Below, piece by piece: positions 35,204 to 44,740 of a DNA stretch of 64,000 nt; position 1 is the stretch's first letter; each line of letters begins with the position of its first letter. A program made the position numbers and the translations under genes. The notes beneath the pieces were generated by a model. That model ran no database searches. It was given only the letters and a program-made list of their open reading frames with translations, and had not been told where the DNA came from. The DNA is from Flavobacterium crocinum (GTDB lineage Bacteria > Bacteroidota > Bacteroidia > Flavobacteriales > Flavobacteriaceae): assembly GCF_003122385.1 (NCBI RefSeq), contig NZ_CP029255.1, positions 3,472,001 through 3,536,000 on the forward strand, in the 5' to 3' direction.

Positions 35204-35842
35204 ATGAAAGCATTGGTAATTGGCGCAACAGGCTCTACAGGAAAAGAGCTGGTTGATAAACTTTTAGAAGATCAGGATTATACTTCGGTTTCTGTTTTTG
35301 TGAGACGTTCTTTTGGAAAATCCCATCCAAAGCTTACGGAACACATTGTAGATTTTTCAGATCCAAATTCATTTCAAAATTTAATTACCGGAGATGTACT
35401 TTTTTCCTGCATCGGAACAACCTTAAAAGATGCCGGTTCAAAAGAAAAACAATGGAAGATTGATTATGATATTCCTGCCGATTTTTCAGAAATTGCCGTT
35501 AAAAATCAGGTTAAATCTCTTGTTTTGGTTTCTTCTTATGGCGCTTCAGCTAAAAGCAATGTTTTTTATTCTAAAATGAAAGGAGAACTCGAAGAATATT
35601 TAGCGAAACTGAATTTTCCTCAATATATTATTTTCAGGCCTGGACCTTTAATTCGGGAAAATACAGATCGTTTGGGAGAAAAAATCTCCATTAAAATTAT
35701 TAAAGTCTTTAATTCCGTCGGGCTTTTTAAAAATTTAAAACCTATAACAACTGAATTTCTGGCAGAAAAATTGGCGAAAGCACCGAAAGTAATTTCGTCG
35801 GGAACTACAAGATTAGAACTTAAAAGTATTTTAAAACTTTAG
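35204..35842 (+). CDS. NAD(P)H-binding oxidoreductase, atypical SDR (TIP30/NmrA-like)
   Basis: A 212-residue single-domain Rossmann protein. The N-terminal glycine loop ALVIGATGSTGKEL binds NAD(P), VRRSFGK supplies an Arg suited to NADP, and FSCIGTTLKDAGSKE, LVLVSSYGASAKSNVFYSKMKGELEEYL (Ser-Tyr-Lys elements) and IIFRPGPLIRE follow the atypical SDR order of HTATIP2-like proteins. The catalytic role in bacteria is uncertain, and some members act only as redox sensors. It stands alone between two terminated units. Confidence 0.82.
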   Translation: MKALVIGATGSTGKELVDKLLEDQDYTSVSVFVRRSFGKSHPKLTEHIVDFSDPNSFQNLITGDVLFSCIGTTLKDAGSKEKQWKIDYDIPADFSEIAVKNQVKSLVLVSSYGASAKSNVFYSKMKGELEEYLAKLNFPQYIIFRPGPLIRENTDRLGEKISIKIIKVFNSVGLFKNLKPITTEFLAEKLAKAPKVISSGTTRLELKSILKL

Positions 35843-36044
35843 AAAACAATAATCAAAAAACAACTCTATAAAACTTAGATTGTTGTGTTTTTTCTTTATA
35901 ACATCAAAAGTTATAATTCAGGTTCTACTTCTGAATAAACCTTGATCTAAATATTATCAATCCAAACTGTAATAATTAAGTCACATTTGGCATAATAATA
36001 CAATAAACTCAGGGTGTTTTAAGGGCTTTTATATCAAATTAGCT

Positions 36045-36052
36045 TAACTTTG
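36045..36052 (+). promoter_or_regulatory. -7 promoter element of the signalling and exopolysaccharide operon
   Basis: TAACTTTG matches TAnnTTTG and lies 23 bp before the ATG of the hybrid kinase gene. No clear TTG box is seen at the usual distance. Confidence 0.45.
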
Positions 36053-36075
36053 CACACTTTCTCCAAATTGACAAA

Positions 36076-38058
36076 ATGAATAGTAATTTCCCAGTTCCAG
36101 AAAACGAATTACAACGTTTAGCTGCTCTAAAACGTTACAATATACTCGATACTCTTCCTGATAACGCCTTTGATGATGCTACAAAATTAGTTTCGTTCAT
36201 CTGTGGTGTTCCAATTGCTCATATTTCCTTTATTGATGAAAGCAGACAATGGTTTAAATCGGAAATTGGAATCGGCGTGACTGAAGTACCGAGAGAAATT
36301 AGTTTCTGTCAATATACGATTATGGAATCGGAAATGGTTGAAATCAATGACACACATTTAAACGAAAGATTTAAAGATGATCCAAACGTTACAGGAGGGT
36401 TTAATGTGAGATTCTATGCAGGAGTTCCGCTTACGACACCGGACGGATTTAATATTGGAACGCTATGTGCAATAGATCATATTTCTAAAGAACTTAATGA
36501 AAGCCAAAGAAACGCACTTTCTCTTGTTGCTAAACACGTTATGGCGCAATTGGAAATTGGAACAAAAAATATTCAGTTAGATGCCCAAAGAAAAATTGCA
36601 GAAAAAGCAGTTATGGCACGTGATAGTTTCCTGGCTAATATGAGTCACGAAATCAGAACGCCTTTAAATGCAATAATTGGTTTTACAGATCTTTTGGCAC
36701 AAACTCAATTAGATGATGTACAGAAAGATTATATTGATAGTGTTCAGATTGCCGGCGAAAACCTGTTGTTGATTGTAAATGATATTCTGGATCTTTCCAA
36801 ATTGGAATCAGGAAGTTTGGCAATTGAGGCAGAACCTTTTAATCTAAAAAAGACCTTAAAACACGTTTATAATCTACTAAAAGTAAAAGTGCAGAAAGAG
36901 GTTGAGTTCAACTTATTTCTAGATGCAGAACTGCCAGATATGGTTATTGGTGATCAAGGAAGGTTGAATCAGATTTTAGTAAATCTTATTGGAAACTCTC
37001 TCAAATTTACAAGCGAAGGTGAAGTAATCGTCGCGGTAAAAAAGATGGAAGAAACGGAAGATGATATCACTTTCAAATTTTTTGTCAGAGATACGGGAAT
37101 TGGAATCGAAAAGAGCAAACATAAAACGGTTTTTGAACGTTTTACGCAAGGAGAAGAAAGTACTACCAGAACCTATGGAGGAACTGGTTTAGGATTGAAT
37201 ATTGTAAAAGAATTGGTAGAGTTACAGAATGGTGAAATTCATTTAAAAAGTGAATTAAACAAAGGTTCTGAGTTTTATTTTATACTTAAATATAAAAAAT
37301 CTAAGGCTGTAGAATCTTCTGCCAAACCGCTTTCACAAAATAACTTAGGAAAACTTAAGATTTTGCTTTGTGAAGACAATGTACTGAATCAGAAATTAGC
37401 TAAAAGTGTGATAAGCAGTTTTGGTTTTGATTTGGATATCGCTCAAAATGGAGACGAAGGCATCGAGCTTTTATCTCAAAACGAATATGATTTGGTTCTA
37501 ATGGATTTGCAAATGCCTGTAAAAGACGGTTACCAGACAACAGAATATATTCGCAACGAAATGAATTCTAACATTCCAATTATCGCTATGACAGCGCATT
37601 CTTTAGTAGGAGAGCAGGAGCGTTGTTATAAAGTAGGCATGAATGCTTACGTACCAAAACCTTTTAAACAAGTCACTCTTTTAAAAACAATTAAAACAGT
37701 ATTGAATCAGGATAATGATACTCCGAAACGATATATTGATATGTCTTTTCTGGACGAAATGTCCTCTGGTGATCAGGAATTTAAGAAAGAGATGACCAAT
37801 CTTTTTATAGAAAAAATTCCGGTTCAGGTTGAGCAATTAGAAAAGGCATTTAAGGTTGAAAATCATGATGCAGTAAAAAAGATTGCCCATAATATGAAAT
37901 CAAGCTTAGATATTTTTATGCTGGAAGATCTTAGTGAATATGCTACTGTTATCGAAGAACAAGCCTCGACTGGAAAATTTACAAGCGAAACGGCAGATAA
38001 AGTCAATCTGCTGCATTGCGGAGTGATTGAGGTAGTAAAAATTCTAAAAGAGCTATGA
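36076..38058 (+). CDS. GAF-hybrid histidine kinase with REC and Hpt domains
   Basis: A 660-residue cytosolic hybrid kinase without membrane segments. Residues 1-165 form a GAF sensor. H191 sits in the HisKA motif (FLANMSHEIRTPLNAIIGF), followed by an ATPase domain with NLIGNSLKFT, DTGIGIEKSK and GGTGLGLNIV. A receiver domain carries phospho-acceptor D477 (LVLMDLQMPVKDG). A C-terminal Hpt domain carries a His near residue 605 (KIAHNMKSSLD). The full phosphorelay is thus in one chain and could pass phosphate to the receiver encoded 78 bp downstream. Context points to control of exopolysaccharide synthesis. The GAF ligand is unknown. Confidence 0.9.
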   Translation: MNSNFPVPENELQRLAALKRYNILDTLPDNAFDDATKLVSFICGVPIAHISFIDESRQWFKSEIGIGVTEVPREISFCQYTIMESEMVEINDTHLNERFKDDPNVTGGFNVRFYAGVPLTTPDGFNIGTLCAIDHISKELNESQRNALSLVAKHVMAQLEIGTKNIQLDAQRKIAEKAVMARDSFLANMSHEIRTPLNAIIGFTDLLAQTQLDDVQKDYIDSVQIAGENLLLIVNDILDLSKLESGSLAIEAEPFNLKKTLKHVYNLLKVKVQKEVEFNLFLDAELPDMVIGDQGRLNQILVNLIGNSLKFTSEGEVIVAVKKMEETEDDITFKFFVRDTGIGIEKSKHKTVFERFTQGEESTTRTYGGTGLGLNIVKELVELQNGEIHLKSELNKGSEFYFILKYKKSKAVESSAKPLSQNNLGKLKILLCEDNVLNQKLAKSVISSFGFDLDIAQNGDEGIELLSQNEYDLVLMDLQMPVKDGYQTTEYIRNEMNSNIPIIAMTAHSLVGEQERCYKVGMNAYVPKPFKQVTLLKTIKTVLNQDNDTPKRYIDMSFLDEMSSGDQEFKKEMTNLFIEKIPVQVEQLEKAFKVENHDAVKKIAHNMKSSLDIFMLEDLSEYATVIEEQASTGKFTSETADKVNLLHCGVIEVVKILKEL

Positions 38059-38136
38059 TAAAAGAGAAATAAGCCCTAGCTTTACATATATATGCAATAA
38101 TTAAAGTTTGCCCCCCCAAGTTAAAATTTTAAAAAA

Positions 38137-38502
38137 ATGAGAATTATTTTAGCCGAAGATAATGATATCCTACGCAAATCGTTATCTTTTTTCTTAGAAT
38201 CAAAAGGATTTACAGTTGATCAGTTTTCTGATGGAAAAGATGCCTTAGATGCAATCGAAACCAATAATTACGATTTAATTCTCACGGATATCAATATGCC
38301 GGGTAAAAGTGGCATGGAAATTACCCAATATGTGAGACAAACCATTAATTCGGAAACTCCGATTATTATACTGACTTCTTCGGGGGTTGAACAAACAGAA
38401 CTGGACTCTTTTGATATTGGTGCAAATGAATTTATTGCAAAGCCTGTAAGTCCTGCCGTGCTTTTAGTACGAATTAATAAACTACTAAAAACACAGTTCT
38501 GA
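38137..38502 (+). CDS. Single-domain response regulator
   Basis: A 121-residue receiver with acidic pocket EDND near the N-terminus, phospho-acceptor D51 (LILTDINMPGKSG), conserved Thr/Ser at ILTSS and Lys at FIAKPVS. There is no output domain, so it works by protein contact. Its stop overlaps the start of the YaiO-like gene by 1 bp (TGATG), making co-translation likely. It probably receives phosphate from the Hpt domain of the preceding kinase and acts on the membrane synthesis machinery downstream. Confidence 0.9.
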   Translation: MRIILAEDNDILRKSLSFFLESKGFTVDQFSDGKDALDAIETNNYDLILTDINMPGKSGMEITQYVRQTINSETPIIILTSSGVEQTELDSFDIGANEFIAKPVSPAVLLVRINKLLKTQF

Positions 38503-39716
38503 TGAAGTATATCTATTATTCCATAGTATTGCTGTTTATTTCTTCCATTGCTATTGGACAGGAAGTTAATGCAGAAGAAATTTTAGCTAACACAAAACGT
38601 GAGGTTGAAAAAGGAAATTACGATAAAGCCTTATCCTTGATTGAACCTTTGCGTGCTAAATTTCCTCAGGATGAAGATATCCAAACTTATACAGCTCGCA
38701 TTTACAGCTGGAAAAAAGACTATAAAACGGCGATAAAGATTTTGTCTCCAATGACAGACAGAGTGAATCCAAATCAGGAAGCTTTACAGGCAATCATCAA
38801 TGTTTATTTTTGGACGGAACAATATGAAAAATGTGTCGTTTATTGTGATAAATATTTGGTGTTGGATGCAAAATCTCTTGAAGTTTTAAAAATAAAAGCA
38901 ACTTGTCTTGAAAAACTAAACCGTGATCAGGAAGCTTTGGAATTAATAGAAAAATCTGCTTATATAGATAACAGCACACAAGCTTTTAAAGGAATTCGAA
39001 CGCTTATTGGACACAAATCTAAAAATGCGGTATCGGTTTCTTATTTAAATGTTTCGACTTCAGAACCGGGACAATCTCCGTTTCATTATGGTTATGTGGA
39101 GTATTCTCATAAATTCAATAAATCTGCCATTGTAGGTCGTGCCAATGTAGGAAATGTGAGTAACGATACACAAGCCTTATTTGAAGCCGATTTCTATCAG
39201 ACCTTTTCTAACAAAAGTTATTTGTATGCAAACGGAGGTATTTCTACAGGAGAAACAATATTTCCTGTCGCAAAAGCAGGTTTGGAATACTATTTCAAAC
39301 CACATAAAAAGTTTGATTATTCGCTTGGTGCACGTTTTATGCATTTTGAATCAGATGATATTACACTGCTTACAGGACAATTGGCTTATACAGCAGGAAC
39401 ATATACCGTTGCTTACAGACCGTATTACGATACCTCAAACGAATTATTTTCTCATGTTTTAAGTCTTCAGAAAGTAAACGAAGAAAAAGAAAGTCTGATA
39501 CGATTTGAACTTCAATACGGAAATGTTCCGTATTTGTATCTCTACAATAATTTTACGACTCCATTAAAAGCCTATAGAGCCGGAATTCAATATCAGCATC
39601 GTCTTGGAGAATCTTTTTTTGTACGTCCAATATTCCTTTATGAAAGAGAGGAATACATACCGGGTGAATACAGAAACAGATTCAATGTTCAGTTAATTGT
39701 GACCAAACGTTTTTAA
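38502..39716 (+). CDS. YaiO family outer-membrane beta-barrel protein with TPR repeats
   Basis: A 404-residue exported protein. The signal peptide ends near SIAIGQ. Residues 25-165 hold about four TPR-like repeats (GNYDKALSLIEPLRAKFPQD, KDYKTAIKILSPM, QYEKCVVYCDKYL). Residues about 170-404 form a barrel with YaiO features (KNAVSVSYLNVSTSEPG, YVEYSHKFNKSAIVGRANVG) and end in VTKRF, the aromatic end expected for barrel insertion. Linked to a GT2 polysaccharide synthase, it is the likely outer-membrane export pore, as TPR-barrel proteins such as PgaA are for other exopolysaccharides. Confidence 0.85.
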   Translation: MKYIYYSIVLLFISSIAIGQEVNAEEILANTKREVEKGNYDKALSLIEPLRAKFPQDEDIQTYTARIYSWKKDYKTAIKILSPMTDRVNPNQEALQAIINVYFWTEQYEKCVVYCDKYLVLDAKSLEVLKIKATCLEKLNRDQEALELIEKSAYIDNSTQAFKGIRTLIGHKSKNAVSVSYLNVSTSEPGQSPFHYGYVEYSHKFNKSAIVGRANVGNVSNDTQALFEADFYQTFSNKSYLYANGGISTGETIFPVAKAGLEYYFKPHKKFDYSLGARFMHFESDDITLLTGQLAYTAGTYTVAYRPYYDTSNELFSHVLSLQKVNEEKESLIRFELQYGNVPYLYLYNNFTTPLKAYRAGIQYQHRLGESFFVRPIFLYEREEYIPGEYRNRFNVQLIVTKRF

Positions 39717-39717
39717 T

Positions 39718-40539
39718 ATGGAAGAAATTTGGGAACTCTATAAAAACGGTAAGTGGGTAGTTTCTTTTCTTACATTCTCGATCTACTTTTTCGTAGCGGC
39801 TTCTTTTACTCTGTATTTATACATTGTAGCAAGTCGAAGTAGAAAAATCAGAAAAGAAAGACTTCGAATTGAATACAATACAGAGATTGAAAGACTAATG
39901 GCATCGGTTATTTTTGAAGATGCTTCATTTTCAGACATCAAAAAAAACAAAAATTTCCTCGTATTATTTGATACTTCATTTTTTAGAGAAGTCTTGACAG
40001 AATCTCTGATCAATCTACATAAAAATTATGAAGGAGTGTATGCGCAGAAGCTGGAACAGTTTTATAATGAATCAGGATTGATACAGGATTCTTTCAAAAA
40101 ACTAAAAAGTATAAAATGGGAAGTGAAATGCAAAGGGATTACAGAACTTGCAGAATTTAATATTTCCAATGCTTTTGATAGTATAATTGCTTATTCTAAA
40201 GCAAGAAATAAAACTTTAAAAATTACAGCCATAAATGCTTGCATTAAGCTTGCCGGAACTCAGAGTATTGTGTATCTCATAGAACATTCTGATCCAATTG
40301 ATGACTGGACTCAGCTTAATATTATCGGGGCTTTTAAAAAACACGACATTGGCGACACGGAGGGAGTTGAGCTATTATTAGAATCAAAAAATACAACCGT
40401 TGTCACACTTGGATTAAAGCTGATAAAAGAATTGAAACTGACGCAGAAAATTCCTTTTGTAGCACAATTGATTGCCAAAGCTCCCAATACTACAATAAAG
40501 TACGAAGCGCAAAGTATTTTGCAGACTCTAACAGTTTAA
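39718..40539 (+). CDS. Membrane-anchored HEAT-repeat protein
   Basis: A 273-residue protein with one transmembrane helix (residues about 14-38), a basic juxtamembrane stretch (SRSRKIRKERLR) and a cytosolic all-helical part. From residue about 130 this looks like HEAT repeats: WEVKCKGITELAEFNISNAF, ITAINACIKLAGTQSIVYLI, TQLNIIGAFKKHDIGD. HEAT repeats bind other proteins. Lying between the barrel and the synthase, it may couple the response regulator to the GT2 enzyme or scaffold the complex. It starts 1 bp after the preceding stop. Confidence 0.72.
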   Translation: MEEIWELYKNGKWVVSFLTFSIYFFVAASFTLYLYIVASRSRKIRKERLRIEYNTEIERLMASVIFEDASFSDIKKNKNFLVLFDTSFFREVLTESLINLHKNYEGVYAQKLEQFYNESGLIQDSFKKLKSIKWEVKCKGITELAEFNISNAFDSIIAYSKARNKTLKITAINACIKLAGTQSIVYLIEHSDPIDDWTQLNIIGAFKKHDIGDTEGVELLLESKNTTVVTLGLKLIKELKLTQKIPFVAQLIAKAPNTTIKYEAQSILQTLTV

Positions 40540-40550
40540 TTTATTAAGGA

Positions 40551-41981
40551 ATGACTTTTTTTACTGACGAATTAATATGGTTTCTGGACGCTTACATACT
40601 CCTTATTTTGGGGTATGCCATACTCATTATGTCTTCCTATTTAGTACTGGCTTATCTTTCTACAAAAGAGTTAAGAGGGTATCTGAAGAAAAACAGTTTT
40701 GTAGATTATGATGTACTCTTAACGAGCGAATTTGCGCCAAAACTTTCACTAATAGCGCCTGCTTATAACGAAGGTTTAACGATTGAAGAAAATGTAAAAT
40801 CGTTATTGTCTCTTAATTACAATAATTACCAGGCGATTGTGGTGAATGATGGAAGTAAGGATAATTCGATGGAAATCCTGATAAATACGTACGATTTGGT
40901 TTTGTCTCAACGTGAATTTCATCCTCAAATTGAAACCAAAAAGATAAAAGGAATTTATGTTTCGAGAAATGCCGCATACAAAAAACTGATTGTTGTCGAT
41001 AAAGAAAATGGAGGTAAAGCCGATGCACTGAATGTGGGACTTAATATTGCCGAAAATCCCTTTGTAGTTTGCATTGACGTAGATTGTATTCTGGATAAAG
41101 ATTCTCTTTTAAAACTGGCTAAACCCTTTTTAGAATCTCACGGAAAACGCATTATAGCGACGGGTGGAGTAGTTAGAATAGCCAATCAGTGTATTATCAA
41201 AAACGGTCGTTTGGTTGAGGTTAATATTCCGGATCGCATGCTGCCGAGAATTCAGGTTTTAGAGTACCTGAGAGCTTTTCTTTTAGGAAGAATGGCCTGG
41301 GGAAGGTTGGACGGATTGCTATTAATCAGTGGAGCTTTTGGTGCATTTGATAAAGAAATCGCCATATTGGCTGGCGGATACAGCACAAAAACCGTGGGTG
41401 AAGATATGGAGCTTATCGTAAGAATGAGACGCTATATGCTTGAAAATAAATTACCGTATGCTGTAAGTTATATACCGGATCCGCTTTGCTGGACAGAAGC
41501 TCCTGAAGATTTTAAAATTTTTAAGAAGCAACGTAGTCGCTGGATGAGAGGAACTATTGAGACTTTGAGTTTCCATAAAAAGATGTTTATGAATCCAAAA
41601 TATAAACTATTGGGAATGCTGAGCGTTCCATATTGGACTTTGTTTGAATTCCTGGCGCCCGGAATCGAATTTATTGGTCTGGTAATAACAATTTTATTTA
41701 TAATATTTGGTTTACTCAATTGGCATTTCTTTATATTGCTCTTATTGTTTGTTTACACTTTTGCCGTTTTCTTTTCGGTTATCGCTTTGTTCAGCGAAGA
41801 GAAAACCTATCATAAATACCCAAAACAAGCCGATTTCTTTAAACTTTTAATGGCGGCTTTTATCGAGCCTATTTATTTTCATCCGCTAACGGTTTATGCT
41901 GCTTTAGTGGGATACAAAGAAAAAATCATGGGAACCAAAGGCTGGGGCGAAATGACCAGAAAAGGATTTACCAAGAAGTAG
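40551..41981 (+). CDS. Processive GT2 glycosyltransferase (polysaccharide synthase)
   Basis: A 476-residue membrane enzyme with one N-terminal helix and about three C-terminal helices. The cytosolic domain shows the GT2 catalytic set: SLIAPAYNEG, VVNDGSKDNS (first Asp), CIDVDCILDKDSL (DxD), GEDMEL (base) and QRSRW, the product-binding motif of processive synthases such as BcsA, PgaC and hyaluronan synthase. The polymer cannot be named. There is no deacetylase or PilZ domain nearby, so regulation probably passes through the HEAT protein and response regulator, not through c-di-GMP. Confidence 0.9.
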   Translation: MTFFTDELIWFLDAYILLILGYAILIMSSYLVLAYLSTKELRGYLKKNSFVDYDVLLTSEFAPKLSLIAPAYNEGLTIEENVKSLLSLNYNNYQAIVVNDGSKDNSMEILINTYDLVLSQREFHPQIETKKIKGIYVSRNAAYKKLIVVDKENGGKADALNVGLNIAENPFVVCIDVDCILDKDSLLKLAKPFLESHGKRIIATGGVVRIANQCIIKNGRLVEVNIPDRMLPRIQVLEYLRAFLLGRMAWGRLDGLLLISGAFGAFDKEIAILAGGYSTKTVGEDMELIVRMRRYMLENKLPYAVSYIPDPLCWTEAPEDFKIFKKQRSRWMRGTIETLSFHKKMFMNPKYKLLGMLSVPYWTLFEFLAPGIEFIGLVITILFIIFGLLNWHFFILLLLFVYTFAVFFSVIALFSEEKTYHKYPKQADFFKLLMAAFIEPIYFHPLTVYAALVGYKEKIMGTKGWGEMTRKGFTKK

Positions 41982-41986
41982 GTGGG

Positions 41987-42196
41987 AAGTTAGAAGTTAA
42001 AAGTTAAAAGTTAGAAGTTAAAAGTTAGAAGTTAAAAGTTAAAAGTTAAAAGTTAGAAGTTAAAAGTTAGAAGTTAAAAGTTAAAAGTTAGAAGTTAAAA
42101 GTTAGAAGTTAAAAGTTAGAAGTTAAAAGTTAGAAGTTAAAAGTTAAAAGTTAGAAGTTATGAGTTAGAAGTTAAAAGTTAGAAGTTATGAGTTAG
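41987..42196. repeat. Heptanucleotide tandem array (about 30 copies)
   Basis: The heptamers GTTAAAA and GTTAGAA alternate irregularly for about 210 bp directly after the GT2 stop codon, with a few GTTATGA variants at the end. The array is non-coding and likely to vary in length. Confidence 0.85.
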
Positions 42197-42200
42197 GAGT

Positions 42201-42253
42201 TTGACATTGACATTGACATTGATTTTTGACACTGACATTGACATTGATTTTTG
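42201..42253. repeat. Short GACATT tandem repeat
   Basis: Units of TTGACATTGACATTGATTT are repeated twice with small changes. With the heptamer array this fills the 334-bp gap up to the ABC transporter gene. Confidence 0.7.
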
Positions 42254-42262
42254 AAAAATATA

Positions 42263-42294
42263 AAAAAAGCGTTCGCAACATCGAACGCTTTTTT
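42263..42294. terminator. Strong bidirectional terminator
   Basis: AAAAAAGCGTTCG (42263-42275) pairs perfectly with CGAACGCTTTTTT (42282-42294). It serves both the exopolysaccharide operon (plus) and the ABC operon (minus). Confidence 0.85.
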
Positions 42295-42315
42295 AGTTTT
42301 AATCCTTTTAAAAAT

Positions 42316-44739
42316 TTACTCGTATTTTAAATAACGTAAAACATCTACTTTTGTGGCATGATAAGCTCGCGAAAGAACTACTGCCAGCGTTAAAACTAAT
42401 AAAGCAGTAAAGCCAATTAGAAACGGAGAAATAGAAATAGAAACCCTGTAAGCAAAATTCTCCAGCCATTTGCTTAACAGATAATAGGCAGGAAATAAAG
42501 CAATAACAAATCCTAAAACACTAAAAAGAACATACTGTTTGCAAAGTTCTTTCAACAAAACAATGGTTTCGGCACCAAGCGTTTTTCGAATAGCAATTTC
42601 TTTCATACGTCTTTCGATCGAGTAAGAAGCCAGAGCAAATAATCCAATAAGAGCTATAATAATAACAATGGCGTTTAGTAACGAGAAAAGATTTTTTTGT
42701 TTTACATAACTGCTATACGATCTTTCGTATTGTTTGTCTGCAAAATCATATTCAAAAGGATAATCCGGATCAATTTTCTTTGTCCATAAATTCTCTATTG
42801 AAGCAATAGTCTCAGGCATAGTTTTGGAATCAGCTGTGACATAAATATTGTTCACAAGACTGCTGAACCATTTCACACTTTTAAAATGAAATATGGTTAC
42901 AGGAGGTATCGCTTCGCCGGGATTTCCAATATTAAAATCTTTTACAACTCCTACTATAATGGCTTCTTTCCCGTCCCAGTTTATTTTTTTTCCTATTGGA
43001 TCTTTTTCATTCATTAATTTTAAAGCAGTTTCATTGATCAGCATAGAACTAATCGTATCTTGAGCATATTGAGGATTTAAGTAGCGTCCTTTTACCAGTT
43101 TTATTTTAAGCATTTCAAGAAGTCCAAAATCTACAGGAATATTATTGCCATCGATATTGATATCTTTATAATGATATGAAATGACAGATTTTGCGCCACC
43201 TCCCATAACAAAACCGCCGCCAGCGACTTGTTTAACGCCTTTTATGCGGAGCAATTGATTTTTGATAACATCGTACTTATCACACTGATTTTTGGTGCTA
43301 ATTTTTTCACCGTAAATATTTCGATAAGAAATACTTAGGATTTGGTTTCCATTAAAGCCTAAATCCTTCGAATTCATATAATCAATCTGCTGATTTACAA
43401 TATAAGATCCAATAATAAAGAAAGCAGCCACAGCAAATTGAAATATCAGCATTCCGTTTCTAAGCCATACACCATTTTTACTTCGCGCAAAATTGCCTCT
43501 TAAGACTTTTAAAACCTCAAAATTGGCAACATAATACGCCGGAAATATCCCCGCAACAATTACAGTTACAATAAAAATACCAATTAACTGTAAATAGAAT
43601 TGTCCGCTTTGTAATTCTAGTTGTTTTTCTAAAAAAACATTATAATACGGAAGTGAAAGTTCGACAATGACTAACGATATGAGAATTGAAAACAATAAAA
43701 TTATGGCTGTTTCCAGAATAAACTGCTGGATGATATTCCCTTTGGATGCACCAATAACTTTTCGAACTCCTATTTCTTTAGCTCTTTTTACCGCATTTGC
43801 CGTAGCAGAATTAACATAATTGACGATAGAAAGTATCAGAATTAAGACAGACAAACCTACAAAAATTAACAAAAGCTGATAATTTCCATTACTTTCTACA
43901 AGACCTCCGGTTTTGGTATGCAAACGAATGGAAGATAAAGGTTCTAAATGTGGTTTTACTTCTCCGAATTTCTTAATAAGTTCCTCTGGTGTAATGCCTT
44001 GAAATTTGGCATGGGGAACCGTCATATTATCATAGTAAACCTGAGAAAGAGTTTTAGTAACTAAAGCAGCATCAGTTGGATTTTTTAGCTTTAGCAAAAG
44101 AATAAGTTGAAAATTTCCCCATTGCTGAATGGTATTTTTAATTCTTACATCCATAAAATTGACTACACAGGAAGGATTAAAAATCGATTTTTTATCCAGT
44201 TTGTAAACGCCCCGAACAATCAAAATCTGGTCTTTCATAAATATTTTTTTTCCTAGTGCACTTTCTTTCCCAAAAAGCTGTACAGCAAGATCTTCAGACA
44301 AGGAAATACTGTTTCCGTCGGCTAAACTTGTTTTAGGGTTTCCTTCTGTAAATTGATAAGGGAAATAGTCAAAAAAGTTTCCTTGTGCGATAAGGACTTT
44401 GTCATTTTGTATTTTTTTATCATTAAAACGAATGATTTCATTGTCGTAATTTCCGTTAACATAACAAAAAGAAGTGACTTCCGGACTTGCATTTTTTATG
44501 GCAGCGCCAATTGGTGCGGAGCTGGAAGCCCAGTAAGTTGTAGGATCCATTTGATTGGCAACCAGAAAAACATTGTCTTTATTTGGATTCCACTGATCAT
44601 AAGAATGTTCATCATTCCAATATAAAACCGCAAAAATTAAACCTGCGATTCCAATACTCAAACCTAAAACATTCAAAGCCGTAAAGAACTTGTTGTTTTT
44701 GATATGGTATATAAATATGTTGATATAGTTTTTAAGCAT
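42316..44739 (-). CDS. ABC transporter permease, FtsX/MacB type (second copy)
   Basis: An 807-residue permease with an N-terminal transmembrane helix (NVLGLSIGIAGLIFAVLYW), a periplasmic MacB_PCD domain, an FtsX domain (residues about 290-420, ANAVKRAKEIGVRKVIGASK), a second periplasmic domain and a final FtsX domain (YSIERRMKEIAIRKTLGAE). The duplicated core gives about eight membrane helices. Such mechanotransmission permeases do not import substrates but move lipoproteins, peptides or lipids or transmit signals. It lies 1 bp after its paralogue, the ATPase is encoded first, and no membrane-fusion protein is present. Confidence 0.87.
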   Translation of the reverse strand: MLKNYINIFIYHIKNNKFFTALNVLGLSIGIAGLIFAVLYWNDEHSYDQWNPNKDNVFLVANQMDPTTYWASSSAPIGAAIKNASPEVTSFCYVNGNYDNEIIRFNDKKIQNDKVLIAQGNFFDYFPYQFTEGNPKTSLADGNSISLSEDLAVQLFGKESALGKKIFMKDQILIVRGVYKLDKKSIFNPSCVVNFMDVRIKNTIQQWGNFQLILLLKLKNPTDAALVTKTLSQVYYDNMTVPHAKFQGITPEELIKKFGEVKPHLEPLSSIRLHTKTGGLVESNGNYQLLLIFVGLSVLILILSIVNYVNSATANAVKRAKEIGVRKVIGASKGNIIQQFILETAIILLFSILISLVIVELSLPYYNVFLEKQLELQSGQFYLQLIGIFIVTVIVAGIFPAYYVANFEVLKVLRGNFARSKNGVWLRNGMLIFQFAVAAFFIIGSYIVNQQIDYMNSKDLGFNGNQILSISYRNIYGEKISTKNQCDKYDVIKNQLLRIKGVKQVAGGGFVMGGGAKSVISYHYKDINIDGNNIPVDFGLLEMLKIKLVKGRYLNPQYAQDTISSMLINETALKLMNEKDPIGKKINWDGKEAIIVGVVKDFNIGNPGEAIPPVTIFHFKSVKWFSSLVNNIYVTADSKTMPETIASIENLWTKKIDPDYPFEYDFADKQYERSYSSYVKQKNLFSLLNAIVIIIALIGLFALASYSIERRMKEIAIRKTLGAETIVLLKELCKQYVLFSVLGFVIALFPAYYLLSKWLENFAYRVSISISPFLIGFTALLVLTLAVVLSRAYHATKVDVLRYLKYE

Positions 44740-44740
44740 A

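Noticed and set aside
41987..42253. Tandem array considered as CRISPR
   Set aside because: Units are 7 bp without spacers and no cas genes are near.
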